A program made the position numbers and the translations under genes. Below, one piece after another: positions 35,821-44,539 of a stretch of 64,000 nt of DNA. The stretch is from positions 1 to 64,000 of the forward strand of contig NZ_FOKA01000001.1 of assembly GCF_900111925.1 (NCBI RefSeq), given 5' to 3'. The notes below the pieces were generated by a model. That model was not told the DNA's origin. It worked only from the letters and a program-made list of their open reading frames with translations, and did not search any database. Every line of letters begins with the position of its first letter. Within the stretch, counting starts at the first letter, position 1. This DNA is from Cellulomonas marina. Its GTDB lineage: Bacteria > Actinomycetota > Actinomycetes > Actinomycetales > Cellulomonadaceae.

Positions 35821-36755
35821 GCCGGCCGTTCGACCGCCGCGAGCGCCGCGAGCCTGTCGGCGACCCCGGCCAGCACCTCCCCGGTGCGCAGGGCGAGCCC
35901 GAGGCGCGAGAAGAGGAGCGAGCGCCGGCCGTTGGGGTGGTCGGCGTCGCGGCCGACGAAGTGGCACGGCACCCCGAGCCGCGCCGCGAGGAACACGACG
36001 TGGATCCGGGACGTCACCACGAGCCGGGCGCCGGCCAGCAGGTGCAGCACCGCGTCGGGCTCACCCAGGGCGAGCGCGGTGACCTCGACCGGGGCGGGCA
36101 GGTCGGTGAGGTACGGGCCGGGGTGGGGTTCCCAGGCGCAGTCCTGCGAGGTCACGACGACGGACCCGCCGGCGGGGTCCGCCAGCAGCGCGTCGCGGGC
36201 GGCGCGCGCGGCGTCCTCGTCGTGGTCGGAGTCGACCACCCACACCACGTGGCCCCCGCGCCCGGGGAGCACCGGCGTGGGCAGGGGGGCGAACAGCGCG
36301 AGGTCGGGGAGCAGCGCGTCACGGTCCTCGGCGCCGGGCGTCCCCAGCTCGGCGCCGAGCGCCCGGGAGGTGGCGTCACGCCAGACCACGGTCCGGGCGA
36401 GGGCGGTGAGGCGGGCGGCCACCCCGCCCTCCTCGGGCACGTAGCCGGCGAAGCCCAGGCCCAGCAGGTGCACGGGCACGGTGAAGGACGCGAGGAGGTC
36501 GACGATGCCGCCGGCCCCCGTGTGGACGAGCGACCCGCAGGGCACGACGACGGCCGAGCACGAGCGGTCCACCGCCGCCGCCACGGAGCGCGGCAGCGGC
36601 GGCAGGGCCGGGTCGGCCGCGCGCCCGAGGCGCACGCGCACCGCCCCCGCGGGCGGCACGACCTCGTCCAGCAGGGCGGTGCAGCCCTGGGCGATCCAGT
36701 CGTTGCCCAGGTTGTCCACGGTCTGGGGCAGGAGTACGGCGACGGGGTCAGGCAC
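35787..36755 (-). CDS. polysaccharide pyruvyltransferase family protein
   Basis: Members transfer pyruvate from PEP to a sugar of a surface polysaccharide; related proteins include CsaB. The 322 residues show the N-terminal VDNLGNDWIAQGC motif (a variant of the usual NxGDxxI), a GLGFAGYVPEEGG glycine-rich loop and VVTSRIHVVFLAARLGVPCHF, the SRxH motif of the family near the C-terminus. GTG 36755 has GGAGAG upstream. It follows the WavE-like gene by 42 bases. The gene converges on, and overlaps, the GT4 gene of the plus-strand operon. Pyruvylated rhamnan-type wall polymers often serve as anchors for surface proteins. Confidence 0.85.
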   Translation of the reverse strand: MPDPVAVLLPQTVDNLGNDWIAQGCTALLDEVVPPAGAVRVRLGRAADPALPPLPRSVAAAVDRSCSAVVVPCGSLVHTGAGGIVDLLASFTVPVHLLGLGFAGYVPEEGGVAARLTALARTVVWRDATSRALGAELGTPGAEDRDALLPDLALFAPLPTPVLPGRGGHVVWVVDSDHDEDAARAARDALLADPAGGSVVVTSQDCAWEPHPGPYLTDLPAPVEVTALALGEPDAVLHLLAGARLVVTSRIHVVFLAARLGVPCHFVGRDADHPNGRRSLLFSRLGLALRTGEVLAGVADRLAALAAVERPAYTALLADRLR

Positions 36756-36797
36756 GGGCTCTCCGATCGGGGTGGGGCCGGCGTCCGCGCGGGGGCG

Positions 36798-37676
36798 TCA
36801 TGCGCGCAGCCTCGCGAGCCGCGGTCCCCACAGCAGCGCGCCGAGGCGGTCCTTGACGGCCTGCCGCACGGGCGAGCCGGACGTGGGCACGCACCGGGCC
36901 TCCTCGACCGGGCCCCCCTCGAAGGGCGCCATGGAGAACCGGTAGGGCACGAGCGGCAGCCGGCCGCCGTAGAACTTCTCCCAGCGCAGGCCCACGTCCG
37001 AGGCGGACAGCAGCTCGCAGTAGCGCGCCAGGCACCGCGCGCTGTCCTCGTCGGTGTCGCTCACCGCCTCGCCACGGCGCCGCAGGTAGGCCATGAAGAG
37101 CCGCGCCTCGGGCCACAGGTGCAGGTCCCGCACGTCCGCGACGGCGCCGCGCCGCAGGTCCTCCCGGACGGCGAGGACGTCGTCGAGGTGGGTCGTCGGC
37201 ACCTCGGGCAGGTCGTAGTAGAGCGCGAGCGCGGGCCGGCGCGCGACGAGCAGCATGTCCGAGGGGTGGTAGCGCCGGTCCGTGCGCGTGAAGCAGTCGG
37301 TCGTGAAGACGACGTCCGCCTCGAGCCGGGCGGCGCGCTCGTCGAGCCGGCGCAGCAGCGCGGCGTGGTCGACGGTCTGGTCGGTGCGCAGCTTGACCAC
37401 GACGTGGTCCTCGGGGACCGCGTCGAGCCCGAGCCGCACGAGCCGGACCTGCCGGTTGAGGTTGGCGAAGCCCGGGTTGGCGACGTCGGGGGCGCGCAGG
37501 ACCTCGACCTCGTCGAGCAGCGCGCCGAGGGGGTCGGTGTCCGCGTCGTCCCAGGTGGCCAGCACCACGCGCACGACCCGCCGGTCCTGCCGGGCGTGGC
37601 GCAGCGCATCCGTGAGGGTCCGGCGCGTGAAGGGCGTCACGGGTCCGTGCACGAGCACGGTGACGTCTCGCGACAT
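36798..37676 (-). CDS. WavE-like lipopolysaccharide synthesis family protein
   Basis: The 292-residue protein matches the WavE pattern: TVLVHGPVTPFTRRTLTDAL at the start, LATWDDADTDPLGAL, HVVVKLRTDQTVDHAALL, FTTDCFTRTDRRYHPSDMLL and LFMAYLRRRGEAV. The family is known from Vibrio core LPS and is thought to be glycosyltransferase-like. The conserved TDR...HPSDM segment supports the call. ATG 37676 overlaps the upstream GT4 stop; an upstream extension of the frame is a shadow of that gene. The function here is likely sugar transfer, though the family's chemistry is poorly known. Confidence 0.85.
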   Translation of the reverse strand: MSRDVTVLVHGPVTPFTRRTLTDALRHARQDRRVVRVVLATWDDADTDPLGALLDEVEVLRAPDVANPGFANLNRQVRLVRLGLDAVPEDHVVVKLRTDQTVDHAALLRRLDERAARLEADVVFTTDCFTRTDRRYHPSDMLLVARRPALALYYDLPEVPTTHLDDVLAVREDLRRGAVADVRDLHLWPEARLFMAYLRRRGEAVSDTDEDSARCLARYCELLSASDVGLRWEKFYGGRLPLVPYRFSMAPFEGGPVEEARCVPTSGSPVRQAVKDRLGALLWGPRLARLRA

Positions 37677-39430
37677 CACGGGCGCACCTCCTCGCGGACG
37701 CCGGCGGACCGGTCCCGCAGCTCGAGCATGAGGCGGACGGAGTGGCCCGTGGCGCCCGCCCGCGCGTCCACCAGCGGCAGCAGCGACCCGGGTCGTGCGA
37801 GCCGGCCCGCGACGACGTCGAGCAGCACGGGCTCCGCGAGGTCCTCGGCCGTGGGGACGAGCACCACGGCCGGCACCGTGCCGTGGTGCGCCCCGTCGTC
37901 GAGGTCGAGCGCCGCGTCGTCGCGTCCCGTCAGGGTGACCGCGCCCCCCGCGACGGCCGACAGGTCCCACCTGCCCAGCAGGGTGTGCAGCCGCTCCAGC
38001 CGCTCGTCGCCGGGGGCGGAGGGGTAGGACACGACGACCTGCGCCCAGGCGAGGGCGGGGTCGCTCATGTCCTCGATGGACGACACCCGCAGCTGCCACC
38101 CGAGGGCGAAGGACGCGGCGCTCGGCTGGTCGGACCCGGGCGGGAGCAGGAGGAGGGTGCGCAGGCCGGCCGCGGACGGCCCCTCCGCCGGGGGCGCGGA
38201 CGGACCGGCGACGCGTGCGTCGGCGCGGGCGGCGGCCCGCTCCACCGCCGCGACGCGCGGCGTCGCCGTCGCCTCCCGGGACAGCAGTCGTCGGGCCGCG
38301 TCGAACTGGCTGCGCCAGACGGTCTCGCGCACCTTCGGGCCCTGCACGACGGCCCAGCGCAGGACGCGCTCGAGGTCGCCCGGCACGTCCGGGTCGAACA
38401 GGACCTCGGGGACGTCGCCGGAGTAGTCGGCCACCCCGGACGCCGCGGACGCGAGCACGGGCAGGCCGCGCGCGAGCGCCTCGACGGCCGTCGTCGGGAA
38501 GTTCTCCCGCGGCGAGGGCACGCAGAACCAGCCGGCCTCCTCGTAGAGGCGGCCCATGGCGCTCGCCGAGGCGAACTCGTGCATGCGGAAGGTCCGGCGG
38601 GCGGTGGGCGGCAGCGCGGCGTAGCAGGAGTACCGGTAGTCGATGCCCGTGCGCGGGTCCGCGATCGTGTTGCCGACGAGGTGGACGAGCAGGTCCGGCT
38701 CGTCGGCCGACACGGCGCGGGCGGCGGTCAGCAGGTCCTCCTGGCGCTTGCGCGCCTCCCAGCGGCCGAGCGAGAGGACCGTCGTGGCGGTGCCCGGCCG
38801 CCAGACCTCAGCGGGGTCAGCCGCCAGCAGGTCGACCGTCGGGAAGCGGCGCTCGCCCACCTGCAGGCCGGGGGTGCGCCCCTCCAGGTACCGGGCCAGG
38901 AAGGTGGACGGCGCCGTGCTCGCGTCCGCGAGCCGGGTCTGGACCTCCTCCAGGCGGGCGGTGCGCCGGAAGTGGTCCGGCGCCCCCGCCAGCCCGCGTC
39001 GACCGGTGCCCCACTCCCAGATCTCCCGGTGGCCCGTGTGGTGGCACACCTCGACGACGGGCCGCGTCCGGGTCAGGCCCAGCTCCCGGCGGACGAGGAA
39101 CTGCACCCCCAGGGCGTAGGCGTCCGCTACCTCGACGTGGTGCAGGTCGAGCGCGTCGAGGAGGTCGGCGACCGCCGCGAAGTGGCGCTGCTCGTGGTGC
39201 CGCACCCGGTGCACGCGGCAGTTGGCCGGCACGACGAGCTCGCCGTCCTCCGGCGCCTCCTGCGTCGTGACGACGTGGACCTCGAGGCCCGGCACCTCGC
39301 CCAGCGCCTCGACGAGGTCGGCCGCCACGGCCGCGATGCCGCCGTGGTTGCGGGTGCGCCCGAACTCGTGGACGACGAGCCCGAGGCGCAGGCGTGCGGG
39401 TGCCCGCCCCGGCCTGGTCACGGTCGACAC
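37676..39430 (-). CDS. GT4-type glycosyltransferase with extra C-terminal domain
   Basis: The 584-residue protein has a GT-B core: GLVVHEFGRTRNHGGIAAVA with the acceptor-side loop, VEVCHHTGHREIW, TTVLSLGRWEARKRQEDLL, and VPSPRENFPTTAVEALARGLPVLA for donor binding. After about residue 430 comes a roughly 150-residue extension with no recognised fold. GTG 39430 was selected because AGGAGG lies nine bases upstream. It is translationally coupled to the WavE-like gene (ATGA) and 55 bases behind another GT4. Confidence 0.88.
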   Translation of the reverse strand: MSTVTRPGRAPARLRLGLVVHEFGRTRNHGGIAAVAADLVEALGEVPGLEVHVVTTQEAPEDGELVVPANCRVHRVRHHEQRHFAAVADLLDALDLHHVEVADAYALGVQFLVRRELGLTRTRPVVEVCHHTGHREIWEWGTGRRGLAGAPDHFRRTARLEEVQTRLADASTAPSTFLARYLEGRTPGLQVGERRFPTVDLLAADPAEVWRPGTATTVLSLGRWEARKRQEDLLTAARAVSADEPDLLVHLVGNTIADPRTGIDYRYSCYAALPPTARRTFRMHEFASASAMGRLYEEAGWFCVPSPRENFPTTAVEALARGLPVLASAASGVADYSGDVPEVLFDPDVPGDLERVLRWAVVQGPKVRETVWRSQFDAARRLLSREATATPRVAAVERAAARADARVAGPSAPPAEGPSAAGLRTLLLLPPGSDQPSAASFALGWQLRVSSIEDMSDPALAWAQVVVSYPSAPGDERLERLHTLLGRWDLSAVAGGAVTLTGRDDAALDLDDGAHHGTVPAVVLVPTAEDLAEPVLLDVVAGRLARPGSLLPLVDARAGATGHSVRLMLELRDRSAGVREEVRP

Positions 39431-39485
39431 CTCGCGCTGCCTCCTGCTCGTCCCCGGCCGCCGACGGCCGGCGGACCCGGTCACC

Positions 39486-40631
39486 CTAGGCGATGCCGGT
39501 GCGCCCGGCGGCGGTCGCGTAGGCCGCGCGCGTCGTCGCGGCGGTCGCTGTCCAGGAGTAGCCCTGCGCCCGCCGCCGGGCGGCCCCGGAGAGCACCTCG
39601 TGCCGGGGCCCGACCGCGTCCTGCACCGCGGCCGCGACCGCCGCGGGGTCGAGCGGGTCGACGAGGAGCCCGGCGTGGTCGCCCACGACCTCCGCCATGG
39701 CCGTGCCCGCGGACGTGACGACCGGGGTGCCGGTGCTCATGGCCTCCAGCACGGGGAGCCCGAAGCCCTCCCACGTCGAGGGGAAGCAGAACGCCTCCGC
39801 GGCGGCGTAGGCGGCCGGCAGGTCGCCCGCCGGCAGGCGACCCGGCGCGTGCACGCGCGGGAGGTCCGCACCGGCGGCGGCCCCGTCGTCGCCCCAGCCA
39901 CGCGGACCGACGAGGACGAGGTGCAGGTCCGGCTCCTGCGGCGCCAGCAGCTCCCACGCGCGGAGCAGCCCGGGCAGGTTCTTGCGCGGCTCGTGGGTGC
40001 CGCACCACAGGACGTACCGCTCGGGCAGGCCGTACCGCGCCCGTACGCGGGCCACGTCCGCGGACGTGACCGTCCAGCCCGGGGCGCCGTGCGGCACGAC
40101 GACGACGCGGGCCGGCTCGATGCCGTGGGCGGCGCAGTCGTCGGCTGTGGCCTGCGAGGGCACCAGGACGACCGCGGCCTCGTCGCGGACGCGGGCGAGG
40201 GCGTCGGTGAAGAACCGGACGCCGCGCGGGGTGAAGAGCGCGGGGTCGCGCAGGAACGCGAGGTCGTGCACGGTCACCACCAGCGGACGCCGCGTGCCCG
40301 GCACCGCCCACGTCGTCGCGTGCACCACGTCGGCCCCGGGCACCGCCCACTCCGCCCGGGGGAGCCGGGTGCGGTTCCACGCCTCGTACAGCGCCACCCG
40401 CGGGAGCGCGGCGGACCGCACGGGGACGGGCGGCTCGGGGTCCGGGCGGCTGCCGGGCCGGTGCGCCGCGCGCAGGCCCGTGACCCGCACGTCGTCCCGC
40501 GCCGACAGGGCCGCCGCGAGCTCGACGAGGTAGGTCGCGGACCCGCCCGGCACGCGCTGCCAGCACTGCTCCACGGTCATGGCCACGTGCAGGGCGGCGT
40601 CCGGGGACGCGGACGGGGCAGGGCGGGGCAC
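39486..40631 (-). CDS. GT4-type glycosyltransferase (mannosyl/rhamnosyl transferase-like)
   Basis: A compact 381-residue GT4 enzyme with VEQCWQRVPGGSATYLVELA at the N-terminal acceptor domain, VVHATTWAVPGTRRPLVVTVHD, LWCGTHEPRKNLPGLLRAW and FPSTWEGFGLPVLEAMSTGTPVV. It resembles the GT at 45520-46695. GTG 40631 gives the longest plausible protein; ATG 40580 (MTVEQ) starts just at the fold and is an equally good start. It follows the FG-GAP protein gene by 35 bases, which suggests co-expression. Confidence 0.88.
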   Translation of the reverse strand: MPRPAPSASPDAALHVAMTVEQCWQRVPGGSATYLVELAAALSARDDVRVTGLRAAHRPGSRPDPEPPVPVRSAALPRVALYEAWNRTRLPRAEWAVPGADVVHATTWAVPGTRRPLVVTVHDLAFLRDPALFTPRGVRFFTDALARVRDEAAVVLVPSQATADDCAAHGIEPARVVVVPHGAPGWTVTSADVARVRARYGLPERYVLWCGTHEPRKNLPGLLRAWELLAPQEPDLHLVLVGPRGWGDDGAAAGADLPRVHAPGRLPAGDLPAAYAAAEAFCFPSTWEGFGLPVLEAMSTGTPVVTSAGTAMAEVVGDHAGLLVDPLDPAAVAAAVQDAVGPRHEVLSGAARRRAQGYSWTATAATTRAAYATAAGRTGIA

Positions 40632-40666
40632 GCGCCCAGTGTGGGGCAGCCCCGCCCCGCCGCCGC

Positions 40667-42946
40667 TCAGGACCGGGCGCGCGTCAGGTACTCCGCCGAC
40701 GCGGCCAGCGCGGAGGCGAGGACGAGGTCCCCGTGGTCCCGCACGAACTGGCGCCAGCTCCCGACGCCGCCGGCGTCCGCCGGTCGGCCGAGCAGCTCGC
40801 GGTACAGGCCGTCGACGCGGACCTGGACGCTCTCGTCGGACTGGTAGAAGCCGAGCGCGAGCTGGTCGCGGGGCATGCCCGCAGCCATGGCGCCCACCCA
40901 GCCGGCGCGGCCGGAGGCGTCGGCACCGCGGCCGAGCAGCTTCGTGTACAGGTCCGAGACCCAGCGGCCGGGGTCGTTGCCGGCCGTGCGGGCGTAGTAC
41001 TCCGGCGAGGCGTAGAACGCGGCGGCCACCTGGGCGACGGGCATGCCGCCCTGGGCGGCCCGCACCCAGCCGGCGAGGCCGGCGGCGTCGGGCTCGCGCC
41101 CCAGCGTGTCCCGGTAGAACTCGGTGATGACGTGCCGCACCCACTCGTCCGAGCGCGACAGGCTCGTCGCCACCTCGTAGCGGGAGGCCTGGCGCCGCAC
41201 CAGGCGGTCCGTCCAGCCCGACAGGTCGCCCGCGCTCGGCGGCCGCCCGAGGAAGTCCCGGTACACCTGGTCGACGAACTGCCGCAGCTGCGCCGAGGAC
41301 GGGCCGGGGACGGGCACGGCGCCGGTGCGGGCCATGTTCCCGCGCGCCGTCCGCCACGGCGCGGCGCCCAGCGCGGCGCCCGTGCGCCAGACGCCCACGA
41401 CGAGCTCGTGCTGACGCTGGCCGTTGACGTCCCGGTACCCGCGCAGGGGCTGGACGATCCACGTCTGCCCGTCGACCTGGGCCACCGTCGGGGTGTTCGC
41501 CGGGGCCAGCACCGTGCCGGCGTAGCCGCTGCCGCGGCTCCACTCGAGCCGGCCGCTGTGGGCGTCGTAGACGCGCAGCTGCTGCTCGCCCTGGGTGATG
41601 GCCTCGATCGCCCCGTCCCCGTCGACGTCCGCCAGCGCGACGCCGGACTTCGTGCCGATGCCCGGGTCGCCGCACGTGCCGCCGTCGGTGAGGCAGGCGC
41701 GCCAGCGCGGCGCGCCCGTGGCCCCGTCCACCGACAGCAGCCAGCCGCCGTAGGAGACGACGAAGACGTCGGCGCGGCCGTCGCCCGTGACGTCCGCGAC
41801 GGACGGGGAGCCGACGACCCGCGCCGGCATGCCCGCCTGCCACAGGACGCGCCCGGTGCGCCCGTCGAGCGCGGTCAGCACGCGCCCGGCCGGGTCGTCG
41901 AAGTAGCCGCCGGTGCCGACGACCACGTCGAGGCCCCCGTCGCCGTTGAGGTCGGCCAGCGCCGGGGAGGACCAGACGACCTGGCCCTGCAGGAACCAGC
42001 GCCACTTCTCCGAGCCGTCGCGGTTGAAGACCCACACGTACCCGCCGCCGACGTTGCCGCAGGGCTGGGTGCCGATGTCGTTGCCCGCGCAGTCGCCGCC
42101 GACGACGACCTCGTCCGCGCCGTCCCCGTCCACGTCGCCCACGGCCGGGGAGGACCAGATGGTGTCCCACAGCCACTTCGGCCAGCCGGCGATGTTGCCG
42201 CCGTTGCCGCCGGACATGGCCGTGAGGCCCTGGCCCCAGCTCCCGGTGACGAGGTCGGGGTAGCCGTCGGCGTCGACGTACCCGGTGGCCGGGGTGCCGA
42301 GGATGCCGTTCGGTCCGCTGGGCACGATCGGCGGGTCCTGCCGCCGCCACAGCGTGGTGACCGAGCCGCCGCGGAACCGGTAGCCGGCCACGACGTTGGC
42401 CGTCGAGGCGGCCGCGACGTCGAGCACGCCGTCCAGGTCGAGGTCGACGAGCACCGGCGAGGGCTGGACGCCGCCGCTGCGGGCGCCCACGTCCACCCCA
42501 CCGAGGTCGACGAGGTGCCGCAGCCCGCCGTCGAGGGAGTAGACCTTGAGGGCGCTGCTCAGGCCGCCGCCGACGACGATCTCCGGCACGCCGTCGCCCG
42601 ACACGTCGCCCACCGCCGCCGACGACCAGATCTCGCCCGTCGCGCCCGAGTCGAGCACGGGCCCGCCGAACGGCGTGAGCGGCTGCACCGAGAAGGGGCC
42701 GCCGTTCGTCGTGACGGGGGTGAGCTGGGCGGAGGCGGCGTGCGCCTCGGGCGCCTCCGGCAGTGCCGCGAGCGGGGCCAGGGCCGTCGCCGCGGCGACG
42801 AGGGCGACGAGGCGCCGGGCACGCGACCGGCCGGCGCCGGGGCGCGGTCCGCGCGGACCGGTGGCGGTGCGGTCGACGGGCGTCTCGGCGGGGGGCACGG
42901 CTCCGTCGACGGTGACGGCGGGCGTGCGCGGGTGCCCGAGGGGCAT
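40667..42946 (-). CDS. secreted FG-GAP beta-propeller protein with C-terminal DUF4214 repeats
   Basis: The 759-residue protein has a basic N-terminus with a signal helix (LVALVAAATALAPLAALPEA, then AHA). Seven FG-GAP/VCBS-like blades follow, each with a calcium-loop pattern such as VGDVSGDGVPEIVVGG, VGDVDGDGADEVVVGG, LADLNGDGGLDVVVG and LADVDGDGAIEAIT. The last about 215 residues are DUF4214-type repeats (DFLGRPPSAGD, DTLGREPDAAG, KLLGRGADASG, ELLGRPADAGG). ATG 42946 is preceded by GGAG; longer starts exist. The propeller probably binds a ligand or glycan outside the cell. It is one of four DUF4214 proteins here. Confidence 0.87.
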   Translation of the reverse strand: MPLGHPRTPAVTVDGAVPPAETPVDRTATGPRGPRPGAGRSRARRLVALVAAATALAPLAALPEAPEAHAASAQLTPVTTNGGPFSVQPLTPFGGPVLDSGATGEIWSSAAVGDVSGDGVPEIVVGGGLSSALKVYSLDGGLRHLVDLGGVDVGARSGGVQPSPVLVDLDLDGVLDVAAASTANVVAGYRFRGGSVTTLWRRQDPPIVPSGPNGILGTPATGYVDADGYPDLVTGSWGQGLTAMSGGNGGNIAGWPKWLWDTIWSSPAVGDVDGDGADEVVVGGDCAGNDIGTQPCGNVGGGYVWVFNRDGSEKWRWFLQGQVVWSSPALADLNGDGGLDVVVGTGGYFDDPAGRVLTALDGRTGRVLWQAGMPARVVGSPSVADVTGDGRADVFVVSYGGWLLSVDGATGAPRWRACLTDGGTCGDPGIGTKSGVALADVDGDGAIEAITQGEQQLRVYDAHSGRLEWSRGSGYAGTVLAPANTPTVAQVDGQTWIVQPLRGYRDVNGQRQHELVVGVWRTGAALGAAPWRTARGNMARTGAVPVPGPSSAQLRQFVDQVYRDFLGRPPSAGDLSGWTDRLVRRQASRYEVATSLSRSDEWVRHVITEFYRDTLGREPDAAGLAGWVRAAQGGMPVAQVAAAFYASPEYYARTAGNDPGRWVSDLYTKLLGRGADASGRAGWVGAMAAGMPRDQLALGFYQSDESVQVRVDGLYRELLGRPADAGGVGSWRQFVRDHGDLVLASALAASAEYLTRARS

Positions 42947-43056
42947 GGTGGCTCCAGAGGGGTCGGCAGCGAACGGCATCGTGCCACGGCGGCGGCCCCG
43001 GGCGCAGTGACCGGGACCGCACGGGGGACTCGTCACGTCCCCGCCCCTCCCATCGG

Positions 43057-44271
43057 TCAGGCGGGGTTCCGGCTGAGCGCCCGCACCCAGTACTCGTCGG
43101 ACCCGGCCAGCCCGATGCGGACCGCGTCCTGGCCCTGCTCGAGCATGAGGCGCGCCCAGTAGACCCGGCCCTCCCACTCGGGCTCGCGCTTGAGCAGCAG
43201 CCCGTAGTAGATGCCCGAGCGCTGCTGGGCGGCCTCCATCGACAGCCACACGACGTGGGCGACCTCCCCGCGTCCGCGGGTGGCGATCTGCGTGCGCCAG
43301 AAGGCCGTCTCGGCGGCGCTCGGCGCGCGGCCGAGCATGACCTGGTAGAGGCGGGCGATGAAGGCGCCGTCCTCGTTGCCGGAGCGCACGTAGAACTCCG
43401 GGGACTCGTAGAAGAGCTGGGCGACGTCGTCGACGTCCACCGCGCCGCGGCCGATGCCGGCGACCCAGCCGCGCAGCCCGTCCTCGTCGGGGGTCCGACC
43501 CAGGACGGAGGAGTAGGCGTCGGCGACGCGCAGCCGGCGGTACTCCTCGCTGGCGGTGAGCAGGGCGACGAGCTGCTCCGACGACGCCCCGCCGGCGACG
43601 AGGCGCGCCCAGCCGGCGGCACCGTCGGGGTCCGCATCACGACCGAGGAGGTCCTCGTAGAGCGACTCGACGAGCGAGCGCGCCTGCGGCAGCGAGCGCC
43701 GGTCGAGCGCGGGCACCGTCGGGACGACGGCGGCGGACGTCGCCGAGGTGGCCGACCCCGCGGCGGTCGTGACCGTGACGGTGAAGCGGTACGACGTGCC
43801 GTTGGTCAGCCCGGCGACGACCGCGCTGGTCGTCGTGCCGGCGACGGTGACCCGGGCGCCGCCCGGCGTCGCGGCGACGACGTACTGCTGGGCGCCCGGG
43901 GTCGCAGCCCACCGGACGGTCACGCTGCTCGCGGCGGGGGTGACGGCGAGGACGGCCGGTGCGGTGACGGGCGGGGTGACGGGCGCGGTGGTGGGCGCGG
44001 TCGTGGGCGCGGTCGTCGGCGCAGTGGTGGGTCGGGTGGTCGGGCTCGTGGTCGGGCTCGTCGTCGGGGGCGCCGTCGGGCTCGGGGAGGCGTCCCCGCC
44101 GTCCGCGACGCAGGCCCAGGCGTAGTCGTCGGCGGCCTGCGCGGCCGGGGCGACGACGACGCCCGCGAGCGTGCCGACGAGGAGGCCGCCGGCGAGCAGG
44201 GCCACCCGTCGGGCCCGTGCCGTCGCCCCCGTGCCCGTCCGGCCCGTCGTCCGCGCGTGCGTGCCGCTCAC
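43057..44271 (-). CDS. secreted protein with Thr/Pro linker, fibronectin III domain and DUF4214 repeats
   Basis: This 404-residue protein has a signal peptide (RVALLAGGLLVGTLAGVVV, then AQA), a short Cys-containing segment, a PTTSPTT/PTTAPTT repeat linker, and one fibronectin III domain (VRWAATPGAQQYVV, GLTNGTSYRFTVTV). Its C-terminal about 205 residues have DUF4214 repeats closely like those of the amidase and SpoIID proteins (DLLGRDADPDG, LFYESPEFYV, VMLGRAPS, REPEWEGRVYWA). It has no evident enzyme domain, so it may be a wall adaptor. GTG 44271 has AGAGG upstream; GTG 44280 is possible. Confidence 0.87.
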   Translation of the reverse strand: MSGTHARTTGRTGTGATARARRVALLAGGLLVGTLAGVVVAPAAQAADDYAWACVADGGDASPSPTAPPTTSPTTSPTTRPTTAPTTAPTTAPTTAPVTPPVTAPAVLAVTPAASSVTVRWAATPGAQQYVVAATPGGARVTVAGTTTSAVVAGLTNGTSYRFTVTVTTAAGSATSATSAAVVPTVPALDRRSLPQARSLVESLYEDLLGRDADPDGAAGWARLVAGGASSEQLVALLTASEEYRRLRVADAYSSVLGRTPDEDGLRGWVAGIGRGAVDVDDVAQLFYESPEFYVRSGNEDGAFIARLYQVMLGRAPSAAETAFWRTQIATRGRGEVAHVVWLSMEAAQQRSGIYYGLLLKREPEWEGRVYWARLMLEQGQDAVRIGLAGSDEYWVRALSRNPA

Positions 44272-44422
44272 CCTCGCCACCTCTTCCCGTCCGCTCGTCC
44301 CTCGGCCGCTCCCGCCGCGGCGGGACCGCCCCGCAGGGCCCGTGCAGCCGGCCCCGCTCTCGTCCCCTCCCGTCGGCAGGCGGTGGCGGGGACTGCAGCC
44401 GGGGGAGGCGCCATCACCCGAC

Positions 44423-44466
44423 CGGGTGCACGACGGGTGCACGACGGGTGCGCGACGGGTGCCGCG
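44423..44466. repeat. 11-bp tandem array CGGGTGCACGA
   Basis: Two exact 11-base units, then one and another with changes, lie in the 268-base gap between the divergent FN3-DUF4214 gene and the GT2 gene at 44540. The array is about 60 bases upstream of the predicted -10 for the GT2 gene. Nothing else recognisable was seen in the gap. Confidence 0.8.
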
Positions 44467-44527
44467 GGGCCGCGCGGGGTGCGCGACCGGCGCGGGAGGG
44501 GTACGTCGGGCAGGAGGGCCGCCCGCC

Positions 44528-44533
44528 TACAGT
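44528..44533 (+). promoter_or_regulatory. -10 element of leaderless GT2 gene
   Basis: TACAGT is followed by six bases and then GTG at 44540, so the message would start at the initiation codon. Confidence 0.55.
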
Positions 44534-44539
44534 GGTCGC

